A stretch of DNA of 64,000 nt from CAZENU01 sp965117035 (GTDB lineage Bacteria; Chloroflexota; Dehalococcoidia; Lucifugimonadales; CAZENU01), in assembly GCA_965117035.1 (NCBI GenBank), contig OZ220748.1, positions 3,286,001 through 3,350,000 on the forward strand, read 5' to 3'. Under the pieces are notes generated by a model. It ran no database searches and was not told the origin of the DNA. It saw nothing but the letters and a program-made list of their open reading frames with translations. Below, in pieces: positions 1-8,723 of the stretch (the stretch's first letter is position 1; each line of letters begins with the position of its first letter). Both the position numbers and the translations under genes were made by a program.

Positions 1-1272
1 CAGTCGCTGGTCGTCGGCTGGGCGTTCTCCGGCTTCATGCAGGGCGTCGCGGGCTTCGGCGTGCCGGTCGCCGTCGTGGCCCCGCTGATGGTGCTGATGG
101 GGTTCCGGCCCGCCCAGGCGGCGGCCATCGTCCTCGTGGGGCACGCGTGGGCGGTGACCTTCGGGTCGCTGGGCTCGTCCTACTACACGATCCAGCTCGT
201 CAGCGGGATCGACGGCGACGTCATCGGCCCTCACATGGCGGCCATGTTCGCGCTGCCGATCGTCGCGACCGGATTCGCCGTCGCGCACCTGCAGGGCGGC
301 TTCAGGGCCGTCAGGCGCGGGGCGCCGATCATCGCCATCATGGGCGCGGCCATGGCCGGCGCGGTCTGGGCCGTCGCCGCGTTCGGCGCGCCGCAGATCG
401 CCTCGATAGTTTCGGGCCTGGTCGGCTGTGGCGTCGGATGGGCCGTCGCCCGCACGTGGCTGCTGCCCGGGCGCGAGCCGGAAGAAACGCCGACGGCGGA
501 ATCCGAGACCTCCGCGACGGCGGACTCCGGGGTGGGGTTCCACATGGCCTTCCTGCCCTACTACCTGTTGATCTCCCTGAGCATCGTCTCGCAGGTCCCG
601 GCCGTCAAGGAGCTCGGATCGGGCTGGCATTGGGGGCTCGACTACCCGGCGCTCACGACCGCTCTCGGCTTCGAAGTAGACGCCCAGGACGACTACGCGC
701 GGATAAGGCTGCTGCGCCATCCCGCGCCGCTGATCCTGGCTTCGCTGGCGATGACCTGGGTCGTCTTCCGGGTCAGGGGCCGCTGGCGCCCGGGCGCGGG
801 CGCCAGCGCGGCGAGGCGAACGTACGACCAGTGCGTCTCCACGAGCGTGGGGGTCGCCTCCATGGTCATGATGGCCGTGGTCATGACCGACACGGGCATG
901 ACCGTGCTCCTCGGCCGCACCATCGCCGACGGCACCGACGTCGTATTCCCGGTCTTCTCGCCCTACATCGGAGTGCTCGGCACGTTCATGACCGGCAGCA
1001 ACACCAACTCGAACGTGATGTTCGGCGCACTGCAGCTTGAGACCGCCAAGGCGCTCGAGATCGGCGTGGTGACCGTGGCGAGCACGCAGTCGATCGGCGG
1101 CTCGCTCGGCAGCTCCATCGCGCCCGCGAAGGTCCTGGTCGGCACGGCCATCGTGGGCCTGTCCGACCGCGTCAACGAGGTTATGAGGCGCACGATCACC
1201 TACTGCCTCGTGATCGTGGCCCTGGTCGGCATCCAGGCCTGGGTCCTCACCAAGCTGCTGGACGCCAGGTGA
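1..1272 (+). CDS. L-lactate permease family transporter, 5' end cut by window
   Basis: The frame is open from base 1, so the gene starts before the window; an internal Met at base 37 is not the true start. The first visible residues contain GFMQGVAGFGVPVAVVAPL, which matches the conserved glutamine- and glycine-rich segment of LctP-type lactate/glycolate permeases. Many hydrophobic membrane segments follow, and a second conserved-looking segment near residue 330 (FMTGSNTNSN) is also typical of the family. It probably imports lactate or glycolate with protons across the inner membrane. A 51-residue membrane ORF follows within 6 bases, suggesting co-translation. The family call is good; the substrate is inferred. 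Confidence 0.85.
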   Translation, partial: QSLVVGWAFSGFMQGVAGFGVPVAVVAPLMVLMGFRPAQAAAIVLVGHAWAVTFGSLGSSYYTIQLVSGIDGDVIGPHMAAMFALPIVATGFAVAHLQGGFRAVRRGAPIIAIMGAAMAGAVWAVAAFGAPQIASIVSGLVGCGVGWAVARTWLLPGREPEETPTAESETSATADSGVGFHMAFLPYYLLISLSIVSQVPAVKELGSGWHWGLDYPALTTALGFEVDAQDDYARIRLLRHPAPLILASLAMTWVVFRVRGRWRPGAGASAARRTYDQCVSTSVGVASMVMMAVVMTDTGMTVLLGRTIADGTDVVFPVFSPYIGVLGTFMTGSNTNSNVMFGALQLETAKALEIGVVTVASTQSIGGSLGSSIAPAKVLVGTAIVGLSDRVNEVMRRTITYCLVIVALVGIQAWVLTKLLDAR

Positions 1273-1277
1273 CCAAG

Positions 1278-1433
1278 ATGAGAGAACGGGCCAAACAGAT
1301 AGCGCTGGGCATAATGGCGGCCGACTTCCCGCTGCTGTACCTCGGCGCGGTGACCCTCGAAGACGCGGTCGTGTCCGCCGCGGCGCTCGTCGTCATGGCT
1401 GTGGCCGCCGCCGTCGCCGCGCTCGTCTACTAG
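1278..1433 (+). CDS. Small hydrophobic protein, 51 aa, downstream of permease
   Basis: An ATG five bases after the permease stop opens a 51-codon frame ending four bases before the phosphofructokinase GTG. The protein has a short basic start (MRERAKQ) and then two hydrophobic stretches, the second almost all Ala/Val/Leu, so it is probably a two-segment membrane peptide. I do not recognise a family. Its tight position between two co-directional genes and its composition support it being real. It could be an accessory subunit of the transporter, which is inference only. Confidence 0.5.
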   Translation: MRERAKQIALGIMAADFPLLYLGAVTLEDAVVSAAALVVMAVAAAVAALVY

Positions 1434-1437
1434 CGGC

Positions 1438-2613
1438 GTGTCGAACCTGCTCGTCATGCAGTCGGGCGGCAGCACCCCGGTGCTGAACCGCAGCCTCCTC
1501 GGCATCGTCGCCGAAGCCAACGCGAAGGGCGCGTTCGAAAAAATTCTCGGCGCGCGTCACGCGATGGACGGCGTCGTGGAAGAGCGGCTCGTCGACCTTG
1601 GCCGCTACGGCGAGACGTGGTGGCGTCGGGCCGCCGCGACGCCCGGCGGCGTGCTCGGCTCCTCCCGTCGGGGGCTCCGCGACGAGGACTCCCCCGCGGT
1701 GCTGAGGACGCTCAGTGACAATGACGTCCGCTGCCTGCTCACCATCGGGGGCAACGACTCCGCCGAGAACTCCCGGCGCATCGCCGAATACGCCCGCCTC
1801 GCCGGCATCGACCTGACCGTCATCAATGTGCCCAAGACCATCGACAACGACCTGGTGCTGACGGACCACACGCCCGGCTACGGCAGTACGGCGCGCTTCG
1901 TCGCCCTGGCGGCTATGGGCGCCGGCAGGGACGCCGAGACGATGGGCCCCGCGGCGCCCATCGCGATCATCGAGGTGATGGGCCGCGACGCCGGGTGGCT
2001 GGCCGCGTCGGCCGCGCTCGCGAAACGCGACGAGCGCGACGCGCCGCACCTCATCGCGGTGCCGGAGGTGCCGATCGACGTCGACCGCTTCCTCGGCGGC
2101 CTCGAAGACGCCTACCGGAGATACGGCATCGCGGTCGCGGTGGTGGCGGAGAACGCGCGCGGGCCCAGCGGGCCCCTCGGCGACGAGCGGACGCCGGCCC
2201 GCGTCGACGACTTCGGTCACGCCTACTACGAAGGACCGGCGCGCTACCTGGCCGCCCTCGCCGAGCGCCGGCTCGGTGTGCGCGTCAGGGCCGAGAAGCC
2301 CGGGACGATCCAGCGCTCGATGGCCGCGTGCGTCTCGAGCGCCGACGCCGCCGAGGCCGAGATGGCCGGCCGCGCCGCGGTGGGATACGCCCTCGAAGGC
2401 GCCTCGGACAAGATGGTCACCCTGGTGCGCGGCGAAGGCGACGAGTACACCTGCGCCACCGGCCTCGCGCCGCTGGCAGACGTGGCCGGGAAAGTGCGCA
2501 CGATGCCGCCCGGCTATCTCGACCCGGATAACCACGCCGTCACGGACGCGTTCCTGCGATACGCCAGTCCCCTCATCGGCGCGCCATTGCCCCGGTTCGA
2601 GAGGCTCTCCTGA
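1438..2613 (+). CDS. 6-phosphofructokinase, PPi-dependent type
   Basis: A 391-residue PfkA-family enzyme that phosphorylates fructose 6-phosphate in glycolysis. PKTIDND (residues about 132-138) carries the Lys that in this family marks pyrophosphate rather than ATP use (ATP enzymes have PGTIDND), together with the catalytic Asp of TIDND. The phosphate-donor loop reads GGND (104-107). The second-position Asp also fits PPi specificity, but the usual preceding Asp is Asn, which is unusual. The MGRDAGWLA motif for sugar binding is intact. The start is GTG at 1438, right after the small membrane ORF; no good ribosome-binding site is visible, suggesting translational coupling. Confidence 0.85.
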   Translation: MSNLLVMQSGGSTPVLNRSLLGIVAEANAKGAFEKILGARHAMDGVVEERLVDLGRYGETWWRRAAATPGGVLGSSRRGLRDEDSPAVLRTLSDNDVRCLLTIGGNDSAENSRRIAEYARLAGIDLTVINVPKTIDNDLVLTDHTPGYGSTARFVALAAMGAGRDAETMGPAAPIAIIEVMGRDAGWLAASAALAKRDERDAPHLIAVPEVPIDVDRFLGGLEDAYRRYGIAVAVVAENARGPSGPLGDERTPARVDDFGHAYYEGPARYLAALAERRLGVRVRAEKPGTIQRSMAACVSSADAAEAEMAGRAAVGYALEGASDKMVTLVRGEGDEYTCATGLAPLADVAGKVRTMPPGYLDPDNHAVTDAFLRYASPLIGAPLPRFERLS

Positions 2614-2636
2614 CACGGCGCGGGGACGCGGACTGG

Positions 2637-2642
2637 TATATT
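2637..2642 (+). promoter_or_regulatory. Possible -10 box (TATATT) for the DM13 gene
   Basis: TATATT lies 41 bases before the ATG of the DM13-domain gene in otherwise GC-rich spacer. No convincing -35 box sits at normal distance, so this is a weak call based on composition and position. Confidence 0.3.
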
Positions 2643-2683
2643 AGGGTCACAGACCGGCGCATGCTGGAAACGGAGAGAACAAA

Positions 2684-3280
2684 ATGGCTGCACTCAGGAA
2701 TATGCCCACGTGGGCAATCGCGATAGCGGTCGTCGCCCTGGTCGCGGTTGGCGCGTTCGGCTGGTGGCTGCTGTCGCCGCTCTTCTTCGACACGACAGTC
2801 GACGAAGAGTTCCCCTTCGCCGAGGCCGCGACCGTGCCGGACGGCATGACGCGGTCCGACGTCGAGATGACGATGGCGACGATGGCCAAGATGGACTCCC
2901 CGGCCGAGGAGGCGATGCCCGCCGAGATGGCGGAGTCGGCCGTCGTGAAGACCGGCCAGTTCAGGGACGCCGACAGGTTCCACAAGGGCAGCGGCACCGC
3001 CTCGATCTACCGGCTGGCGGACGGCTCCCACGTGCTCCGGCTGGAGTCCTTCTCCGTCACCAACGGTCCCGCGCTCGTCGTCATGCTGACTCCCCACGCC
3101 AACCCGAGCAGCAGCGCCGACGTCCACGAGCCCGGCTACGTCGAGCTGGCGAAGCTCAAGGGCAACAAGGGCAACCAGAACTATCCCCTGCCCGACGGCG
3201 TCGACCCCGCGGCCTTCAACTCGGTGGTCATATACTGCAAGCCGTTCAAGGTCGTCTTCAGCGTCGCTCCGATATCCTAG
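2684..3280 (+). CDS. Membrane-anchored DM13-domain protein
   Basis: 198 residues. A hydrophobic segment at about 6-30 looks like a signal anchor, followed by an acidic, Met-rich linker and then a DM13 domain (about 88-198). The domain is recognised by GSGTASIYRLADGSHVLRLE, the FSVTNGPALVVMLTP strand and the Cys-containing end VVIYCKPFKVVFSVAPI. DM13 domains are thought to act in extracytoplasmic redox or electron transfer through that conserved Cys. GGAGAG lies 7-12 bases before the ATG. It follows the phosphofructokinase after a 70-base gap with its own possible -10 box. Confidence 0.8.
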   Translation: MAALRNMPTWAIAIAVVALVAVGAFGWWLLSPLFFDTTVDEEFPFAEAATVPDGMTRSDVEMTMATMAKMDSPAEEAMPAEMAESAVVKTGQFRDADRFHKGSGTASIYRLADGSHVLRLESFSVTNGPALVVMLTPHANPSSSADVHEPGYVELAKLKGNKGNQNYPLPDGVDPAAFNSVVIYCKPFKVVFSVAPIS

Positions 3281-3289
3281 GACGCACCG

Positions 3290-3916
3290 ATGGACGACAT
3301 AGGGCTGTTCGAGGCCATCCACACCCAGCGGGCCATCCGCCGCTTCACGTCGGAGCCCGTCGACGATGACTCGATCCGGCGAATCATCGCCGCGGCCGTC
3401 CGCGCTCCCAGCGGCACCAACCGCCAGCCGTGGGCGTTCCTCGTGGTCCGGGACCCTGGGACGAAGCGCAGGATCGCCGGCTACTACTACAGGGCCTGGG
3501 AGGCGGCGTTCGGCGACCGCAAGCCCGGCGACGGCGTATCGCCCCAGGTCTACCGGTCCGCGAAGCATCTCGCGGAGAACATGGCCGACGTGCCGGTGCT
3601 GATCGTCGTCTGCATGGTCTACGGCGACGAGGGCCCGCGGCACGCCGGGTCGATAGTCCAGGGCAGCTCGATCTATCCCGCCGTCCAGAACCTGATGCTG
3701 GCGGCCCGCGCCCTCGGCCTGGGCACCGTGCTCACGTCGATGCACCGCCGGTACGAAGACGAGATCAAGGAGCTGCTGGGAATCCCGGACAACGCCGAGA
3801 CGGCCGCGCTCATACCCGTCGGCTATCCGGGCCACGGCGACCACTTCGGCGGAAGCATCCGCAGGCCCGCCGAAGAGGTGACGTTCTACGAAGAGTGGGG
3901 AGCGTCGAGTCCGTAG
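3290..3916 (+). CDS. Nitroreductase family protein
   Basis: 208 residues with the FMN-binding nitroreductase pattern. The N-terminus has HTQRAIRRFTSEPVDDDSIRRIIAAAVRAPS-type sequence (R-x-I-R-x-F, then AxxAPSGTNRQPW), and a C-terminal GYPG-containing segment closes the FMN site. Such enzymes reduce nitro, quinone or enone groups with NAD(P)H. It starts 9 bases after the DM13 gene, so the two are probably co-transcribed; both have redox themes. The substrate cannot be told from sequence. Confidence 0.88.
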   Translation: MDDIGLFEAIHTQRAIRRFTSEPVDDDSIRRIIAAAVRAPSGTNRQPWAFLVVRDPGTKRRIAGYYYRAWEAAFGDRKPGDGVSPQVYRSAKHLAENMADVPVLIVVCMVYGDEGPRHAGSIVQGSSIYPAVQNLMLAARALGLGTVLTSMHRRYEDEIKELLGIPDNAETAALIPVGYPGHGDHFGGSIRRPAEEVTFYEEWGASSP

Positions 3917-4081
3917 GCCGCGCCGAGCGGCTCGCAGCTTCGTGAGGCCGCTTTTTCGTTGACGCTAATCTGGAGCCCATTGTACGATTGCTGTCTGCGC
4001 GAACGGCCGCGAACGACCTCGCCCGCAAGCGGATACAGCTCCCGAAAGGGCCCCGTGACCACCTCCGAGACTTCACCCTCA

Positions 4082-4115
4082 CCCCTGCCCTCTCCCATCG
4101 AGGGAGAGGGGGCAA
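4082..4115. repeat. REP-like palindrome (ccctctccc/gggagaggg)
   Basis: A short inverted repeat, CCCTCTCCC with a four-base loop and GGGAGAGGG, sits just before mtnA. Related hairpins occur at 11929-11961, 40067-40091 and 49050-49078, so this is a dispersed repeat rather than a gene-specific signal. It is translated in an open N-terminal extension of mtnA, which is why that extension is not accepted as coding. Confidence 0.6.
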
Positions 4116-4144
4116 ACACGCTTCGGCCCGTCGGCGGAGAGAGT

Positions 4145-5173
4145 GTGGACAGCCTCCGGCCCATCGCGTGGCGCGGCGGCAAGGTCGCGCTTCTAGACCA
4201 GACGCGCCTGCCACTGGAGGAGGTCTGGCTGGAGCTGGACGACTACCGCGACGTGATCGAGGCGATCCAGAGCATGCGCATCCGGGGCGCGCCGGCCATC
4301 GGAGTCGCGGGCGCGTACGCGGTCGCGCTGGCCGCCTCCGAGCTGCGGGGCGTTGACCATGACGGCGCGCGGCTTCGCGCCGCCGCCGCGGAGATCGCCG
4401 AAGCGAGGCCGACCGGCGCCAACCTCGCGTGGGCCGTGCGGCGCATGATGTCGGCCGCGGAGAGCGACAACAGCCCCGAGGCCCTGGCCGCCGAGGCTGA
4501 GCGCATCCAGGACGAGGACGAGGCGGCGAATCTGTCCATCGGACGCCACGGGGCCGACCTGATCCCCGGCGGCGGCAACGTTATGACCCACTGCAACGCT
4601 GGCGCGCTCGCCACCGGCGGCTACGGCACCGCCCTCGGCGTCATCAAGACCGCCTGGGACGACGGCAGGATACGCCACGTCTTCGCGACCGAGACGCGGC
4701 CCCTGCTGCAGGGCGCCCGGCTCACCGCCTGGGAGCTCAGGCGCGGCGAGATCGACTCGACCGTGCTGCCCGACTCCGCGGCCGGACAGCTCATCCGGCG
4801 CGGACAGGTGCAGGCGGTCGTCGTCGGCGCCGACAGGATCGCCGCCAACGGCGACGTCGCCAACAAGATCGGGACCTACAGCCTCGCCGTGCTCGCCCAT
4901 GAGAACGGCGTGCCGTTCTACGTCGCCGCGCCTACGAGCACCGTCGACCTGGCTCTGGAGTCCGGCGACGCGATTCCCATCGAGGAGCGCGGCGGCGACG
5001 AGGTCAGCCACTTCGGCGACAGGCGAGTCGTGCCGGAGGACATGGACGTCCTCAACGTCGCCTTCGACGTGACGCCCAACCGCTACGTCGCCGCCATCGT
5101 CACCGAGCAGGGCACCGTCGCTCCCCCGTTCCGGGAGGGACTGGCCGCGGCCGTGGAGGCGGCAGGTGGCTGA
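4145..5173 (+). CDS. mtnA: S-methyl-5-thioribose-1-phosphate isomerase
   Basis: Isomerises methylthioribose 1-phosphate to methylthioribulose 1-phosphate in methionine salvage. 342 residues, the usual length. The N-terminus LRPIAWRGGKVALLDQTRLP matches the family. The active-site Cys is in MTHCNAGALATGGYGTALG and the active-site Asp in VVGADRIAANGDVANKIGT. The open frame extends upstream to 3959, but those 62 codons cross a dispersed palindrome and have no homology. GTG at 4145, with GGAGAG just before it, gives the normal start. It overlaps the next gene by 8 bases, so the two are translationally coupled. Confidence 0.93.
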   Translation: MDSLRPIAWRGGKVALLDQTRLPLEEVWLELDDYRDVIEAIQSMRIRGAPAIGVAGAYAVALAASELRGVDHDGARLRAAAAEIAEARPTGANLAWAVRRMMSAAESDNSPEALAAEAERIQDEDEAANLSIGRHGADLIPGGGNVMTHCNAGALATGGYGTALGVIKTAWDDGRIRHVFATETRPLLQGARLTAWELRRGEIDSTVLPDSAAGQLIRRGQVQAVVVGADRIAANGDVANKIGTYSLAVLAHENGVPFYVAAPTSTVDLALESGDAIPIEERGGDEVSHFGDRRVVPEDMDVLNVAFDVTPNRYVAAIVTEQGTVAPPFREGLAAAVEAAGG

Positions 5174-6026
5174 GGCCCAGATCGGCTTCATAGGCGGCTC
5201 CGGACTCTACCGGATGGCGGGCCTGGACGACGTCGAGGAGCGGGCGGTAGGCACGCCCTTCGGGCCTCCGAGCGACGATGTGGTACTCGGGACGCTGGGC
5301 GGCCGCAGGGTGGCCTTCCTGCCGCGCCACGGCCGGGGGCACCGCCACTCCCCGACGCGGATCCCGGTGCGCGCGAATATCTACGCGCTGAAGTCGCTCG
5401 GCGTGGAGCGTGTCGTCTCCGTCAGCGCCGTTGGCAGCCTGCAGGAGCACCTGCGCCCGCTGGATATCGTGATACCGGACCAGATCATCGACCGCACCAG
5501 GCACCGCGTCGACACCTTCTTCGACGAGGGCATCGTCGCCCACGTCGCGTTCTCGGACCCGTTCTGCGGAGACCTGGGCGCCGCGCTCGCCGCGGCCGCG
5601 GAAGAAAGCCCGGTCAACGTCCACGTCGGCGGCACCTACGTCGCGATGGAGGGCCCGCAGTTCTCCACCCGCGCCGAGTCGGAGCTCTACCGCTCGTGGG
5701 GCGCCAGCGTCATCGGCATGACCGCGCTGCCCGAAGCCAGGCTCGCCCGCGAGGCCGAGCTGTGCTACGCCACGATGGCGATGGTCACCGACTACGACTG
5801 CTGGCACGAGTCGGAGGAAGAGGTGTCGGTCGAGATGATTATCGCCAACCTCGGCAGGAACGCCGAGGTCTCCCAGGAGATAATGCGGAGGCTGGCGGGC
5901 TCGCTCGGAGGCGAGCGCGGCTGCGGCTGCGGCTCCAGCCTCGAGACCGCCATCGTCACCGGGCGCGAGCACATAGGCGACGACACAAAGGCCCGTCTCT
6001 CCGCTATCATCGGAAAGTACGTGTAG
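5166..6026 (+). CDS. mtnP: S-methyl-5'-thioadenosine phosphorylase (PNP/MTAP family)
   Basis: 286 residues. It phosphorolyses methylthioadenosine to adenine and methylthioribose 1-phosphate, the substrate of the preceding mtnA product. Family marks are IGGSGLYRM at the N-terminus, LPRHGRGHRHSPTRIPVRANIYAL for phosphate and ribose binding, and GGTYVAMEGPQFSTRAES. A CGCG segment near the C-terminus resembles the CxC motif of archaeal-type MTA phosphorylases. The GTG start lies inside the 3' end of mtnA. Activity on other purine nucleosides is possible, but the mtnA overlap favours MTA. Confidence 0.9.
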   Translation: MAEAQIGFIGGSGLYRMAGLDDVEERAVGTPFGPPSDDVVLGTLGGRRVAFLPRHGRGHRHSPTRIPVRANIYALKSLGVERVVSVSAVGSLQEHLRPLDIVIPDQIIDRTRHRVDTFFDEGIVAHVAFSDPFCGDLGAALAAAAEESPVNVHVGGTYVAMEGPQFSTRAESELYRSWGASVIGMTALPEARLAREAELCYATMAMVTDYDCWHESEEEVSVEMIIANLGRNAEVSQEIMRRLAGSLGGERGCGCGSSLETAIVTGREHIGDDTKARLSAIIGKYV

Positions 6027-6054
6027 CCGAGCAAAGGACACGGAGGTTACAGGA

Positions 6055-6408
6055 ATGCCAAGGCAAGACCCCGGCGAGCCCTACTACAGGATATCGATAG
6101 CCGAAGCCGCCGAGATGTACGGCGGGGACGACGCGGTCGTCGTCGACGTGCGCCGTCCCGACGAGTACACGGCCGGACACGTCAAGGACGCCATCTACAT
6201 AACGGTGGATGACATCCTGGGCCGGATCGGCGAGCTTCCCGGCGACAAGGACCTCCTCTTCATCTGCGCCCAGGGAGTGCGAAGCGGACTCGCCTGCGAG
6301 ATGGCCGCGGCGATGGGCCTCGACACCGAGCGGCTCTACAACATCGAAGAGGGCACCGACGCGTGGATCCAGGCCGGTCACCCGACCAGCTACGGCGCGG
6401 ACAAGTAG
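6055..6408 (+). CDS. Rhodanese-like domain protein
   Basis: A 117-residue single rhodanese domain. VVDVRRPDEYTAGHVKDAIYI is the N-terminal signature, and the active loop CAQGVRS carries the persulfide-forming Cys with the closing Arg/Ser. Such proteins move sulfane sulfur. GGAGG precedes the ATG by about 10 bases. It lies between MTA phosphorylase and a PfkB kinase in the SAM-recycling group, so a role handling sulfur in that pathway is plausible but unproven. Confidence 0.88.
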   Translation: MPRQDPGEPYYRISIAEAAEMYGGDDAVVVDVRRPDEYTAGHVKDAIYITVDDILGRIGELPGDKDLLFICAQGVRSGLACEMAAAMGLDTERLYNIEEGTDAWIQAGHPTSYGADK

Positions 6409-6421
6409 GGGCGCAAGCACG

Positions 6422-7363
6422 ATGTCAGTCCTCGTAGTCGGATCGGTCGCGTACGATACCGTCGTCACCCCGGTGGGCAGCCGCAACGACGCCCTCGGAG
6501 GCTCGGCGACCTACTTCTCCGCGTCGTGCAGCTACTTCGCTCCCGTGAGCGTCGTCGCGGTCGTCGGCACGGACTTCCTGCCAGCGCACCGGGACCTGCT
6601 GTCGTCCCGCGGTGTGGACCTGTCCGGTCTGCAGACGGCCGAGGGCAGCACCTTCCGGTGGTCGGGCGTCTACAGCGCGGAGGACGTGAACGCGCGCAGC
6701 ACGCTCGACACGCAGCTCAACGTCTTCGCCCGGTTCGCGCCGTCACTGACGGAGGAGCAGCGGCGCGCGCCCAACCTGTTCCTGGCCAACGTCGATCCCG
6801 ACCTGCAGCGCGACGTGCTCGACCAGATGGAGTCGCGCCCACGACTGGTCGGCCTGGACAGCATGAACTTCTGGATCGAGCGCAAGAACAGCAGCCTGAG
6901 GAGCGTGATCTCGGGGGCCGACGTGCTGTTCATGGACGAGGGCGAGGCCCGATCGCTTGCCAGCGAGGTCAACCTGGTCAAGTCCGCCCACAGGATGATG
7001 GACTTCGGCACCGAGGCCGTGGTCATCAAGCGCGCCGGGCACGGGGTCCTGATGCAGCACCGCGACGCGCTGTTCGCCGCGCCCGCGGTGCCGCTGGAAA
7101 ACGTCGTGGACCCCACCGGCGCGGGCGACGCCTTCGCCGGCGGCTTCATCGGCTACCTGAGCGCCACCGGCGACTCCAGCCCGGCCGCGTTCCGCAGGGC
7201 CGCGGTCGTCGGCACCGTGATGGGCTCCTTCGCCGTCGAGAGCTTCAGTCTCGACCGCCTCGCCTCGCTGACAGCCGACGACATCGACGGAAGGTTCCGG
7301 GAGCACACGGAGCTTGTCCAGTTCAAATCGATCGAAGAAGGCGGCCCGTTGCCCCTGCTCTAG
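6422..7363 (+). CDS. PfkB family kinase, possible adenosine kinase
   Basis: 313 residues. ATG at 6422 gives MSVLVVGSVAYDTVVTPVG, a normal PfkB start; the frame is open further upstream only because it shadows the rhodanese gene. The second signature DPTGAGDAFAGGFIGYL with catalytic Asp is intact near residues 230-246. The gene ends 42 bases before adenosylhomocysteinase, whose product is adenosine, so adenosine is an attractive substrate. Sequence alone does not exclude ribose or another sugar or nucleoside. Confidence 0.85.
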   Translation: MSVLVVGSVAYDTVVTPVGSRNDALGGSATYFSASCSYFAPVSVVAVVGTDFLPAHRDLLSSRGVDLSGLQTAEGSTFRWSGVYSAEDVNARSTLDTQLNVFARFAPSLTEEQRRAPNLFLANVDPDLQRDVLDQMESRPRLVGLDSMNFWIERKNSSLRSVISGADVLFMDEGEARSLASEVNLVKSAHRMMDFGTEAVVIKRAGHGVLMQHRDALFAAPAVPLENVVDPTGAGDAFAGGFIGYLSATGDSSPAAFRRAAVVGTVMGSFAVESFSLDRLASLTADDIDGRFREHTELVQFKSIEEGGPLPLL

Positions 7364-7405
7364 GCCGGGCGTGGGACGTCCACCGACATTAGGAAGGAGA
7401 CTCGT

Positions 7406-8677
7406 TTGACAACTCAGACCAACCGCGGCGACGTAAAGGACCTTCGCCTGGCGGACGAGGGCGTGCGCCGGATCGAGTGGGCCGCCCGGGAGATGCCGGT
7501 CGTCCGCCTGATCCGGGAGCGGTTCGCCGCCGAGAGGCCGTTTGACGGCATGCGCGTCGCCGGCTGCCTGCACGTGACGTCCGAGACCGCCAACCTGGCG
7601 TTGGCGCTCAGGGACGGCGGCGCCGAGGTCGCGCTGTGCGCGAGCAACCCGCTGAGCACCCAGGACGAGGTCGCGGCGGCGCTCGTCGCGGAGTACGGCA
7701 TCGCCACATACGCGGTGCGCGGCGTCGACACCGACGGCTACTACGGCCACATCCGCGCGGCGCTCGACCACAAGCCCAACATCACCATGGACGACGGCGC
7801 CGACCTCGTCGCCACCCTGCATACCGACCGCACCGATCTGCTGGAGGAGGTCGTCGGGGGGACGGAGGAGACGACTACCGGGGTGATCCGCCTGACCAGC
7901 CTGGCCGAGGCCGGCAAGCTCAGGTACCCGATCGTCGCCGTCAACGACGCCGACACGAAGCACTTCTTCGACAACCGATACGGCACCGGCCAGAGCACCC
8001 TCGACGGCATCACGCGCGCCACCAACATCCTGTGGGCCGGCAAGACGGTCGTCGTCTGCGGCTACGGCTGGTGCGGCCGGGGCGTCGCGCTGCGGGCCCG
8101 CGGCATGGGCGCCCACACGGTCGTCACAGAGGTCGACCCGATACGCGCCCTCGAGGCCGCCATGGATGGCCACGCCGTCATGTCGATGAAGGACGCCGCC
8201 CCCATCGCCGACATCGTCATCACCCTCACCGGCGGAATGTCCGCCGTCGGGCGCGAGCACATCGAGACGCTCAAGGATGGCGCGATCCTCGCCAACAGCG
8301 GCCACTTCGACGTCGAGATCGACATCCAGACGCTCGAGGAGATGGCCGAGCTCAAGCGGGAGGCGCGCCCCAACGTCGACGAGTACCTGATGGAGAACGG
8401 ACGCAAGATATACCTGCTCGGCGAGGGCAGGCTCATCAACCTTGCCGCCGCCGAGGGCCACCCCTCGGCAGTGATGGACATGAGCTTCGCGAACCAGGCG
8501 CTCAGCGTCGAGCACCTCGCCCGCCACGCAGCCGACATGGAGCCCGCGGTCGTCCCGGTGCCCCGGGAGATCGACCAGATGGTCGGCAGCCTCAAGCTGC
8601 GGGCGATGGGCGTCTCCATCGACTCGCTCACCGACGCCCAGCACAAGTACCTCGAGAGCTGGGACATCGGCACCTAG
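7406..8677 (+). CDS. ahcY: Adenosylhomocysteinase
   Basis: Hydrolyses S-adenosylhomocysteine to adenosine and homocysteine, relieving inhibition of methyltransferases. 423 residues, the shorter form seen in many bacteria and archaea. The NAD-binding loop GYGWCGRGVALRARGMGA, the LHVTSETANL substrate motif and NVDEYLMENGRKIYLLGEGRLINLAAAEGHPS near the C-terminus (given here only as the recognised region, residues about 325-355) identify it. Translation starts at TTG 7406 behind a strong AGGAAGGAG six bases upstream. Confidence 0.95.
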   Translation: MTTQTNRGDVKDLRLADEGVRRIEWAAREMPVVRLIRERFAAERPFDGMRVAGCLHVTSETANLALALRDGGAEVALCASNPLSTQDEVAAALVAEYGIATYAVRGVDTDGYYGHIRAALDHKPNITMDDGADLVATLHTDRTDLLEEVVGGTEETTTGVIRLTSLAEAGKLRYPIVAVNDADTKHFFDNRYGTGQSTLDGITRATNILWAGKTVVVCGYGWCGRGVALRARGMGAHTVVTEVDPIRALEAAMDGHAVMSMKDAAPIADIVITLTGGMSAVGREHIETLKDGAILANSGHFDVEIDIQTLEEMAELKREARPNVDEYLMENGRKIYLLGEGRLINLAAAEGHPSAVMDMSFANQALSVEHLARHAADMEPAVVPVPREIDQMVGSLKLRAMGVSIDSLTDAQHKYLESWDIGT

Positions 8678-8723
8678 CGCCGCCGGCCGGCGGACTTCCG
8701 GTCTCACTCACGCCCGAAACGCG

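Noticed and set aside
3959..4144. N-terminal extension of mtnA
   Set aside because: Crosses a dispersed palindrome and has no match to MtnA; GTG 4145 gives the family length.
6743..8707. 654-aa minus-strand frame opposite the PfkB and ahcY genes
   Set aside because: Antisense shadow caused by high GC; the plus-strand proteins have clear family motifs.
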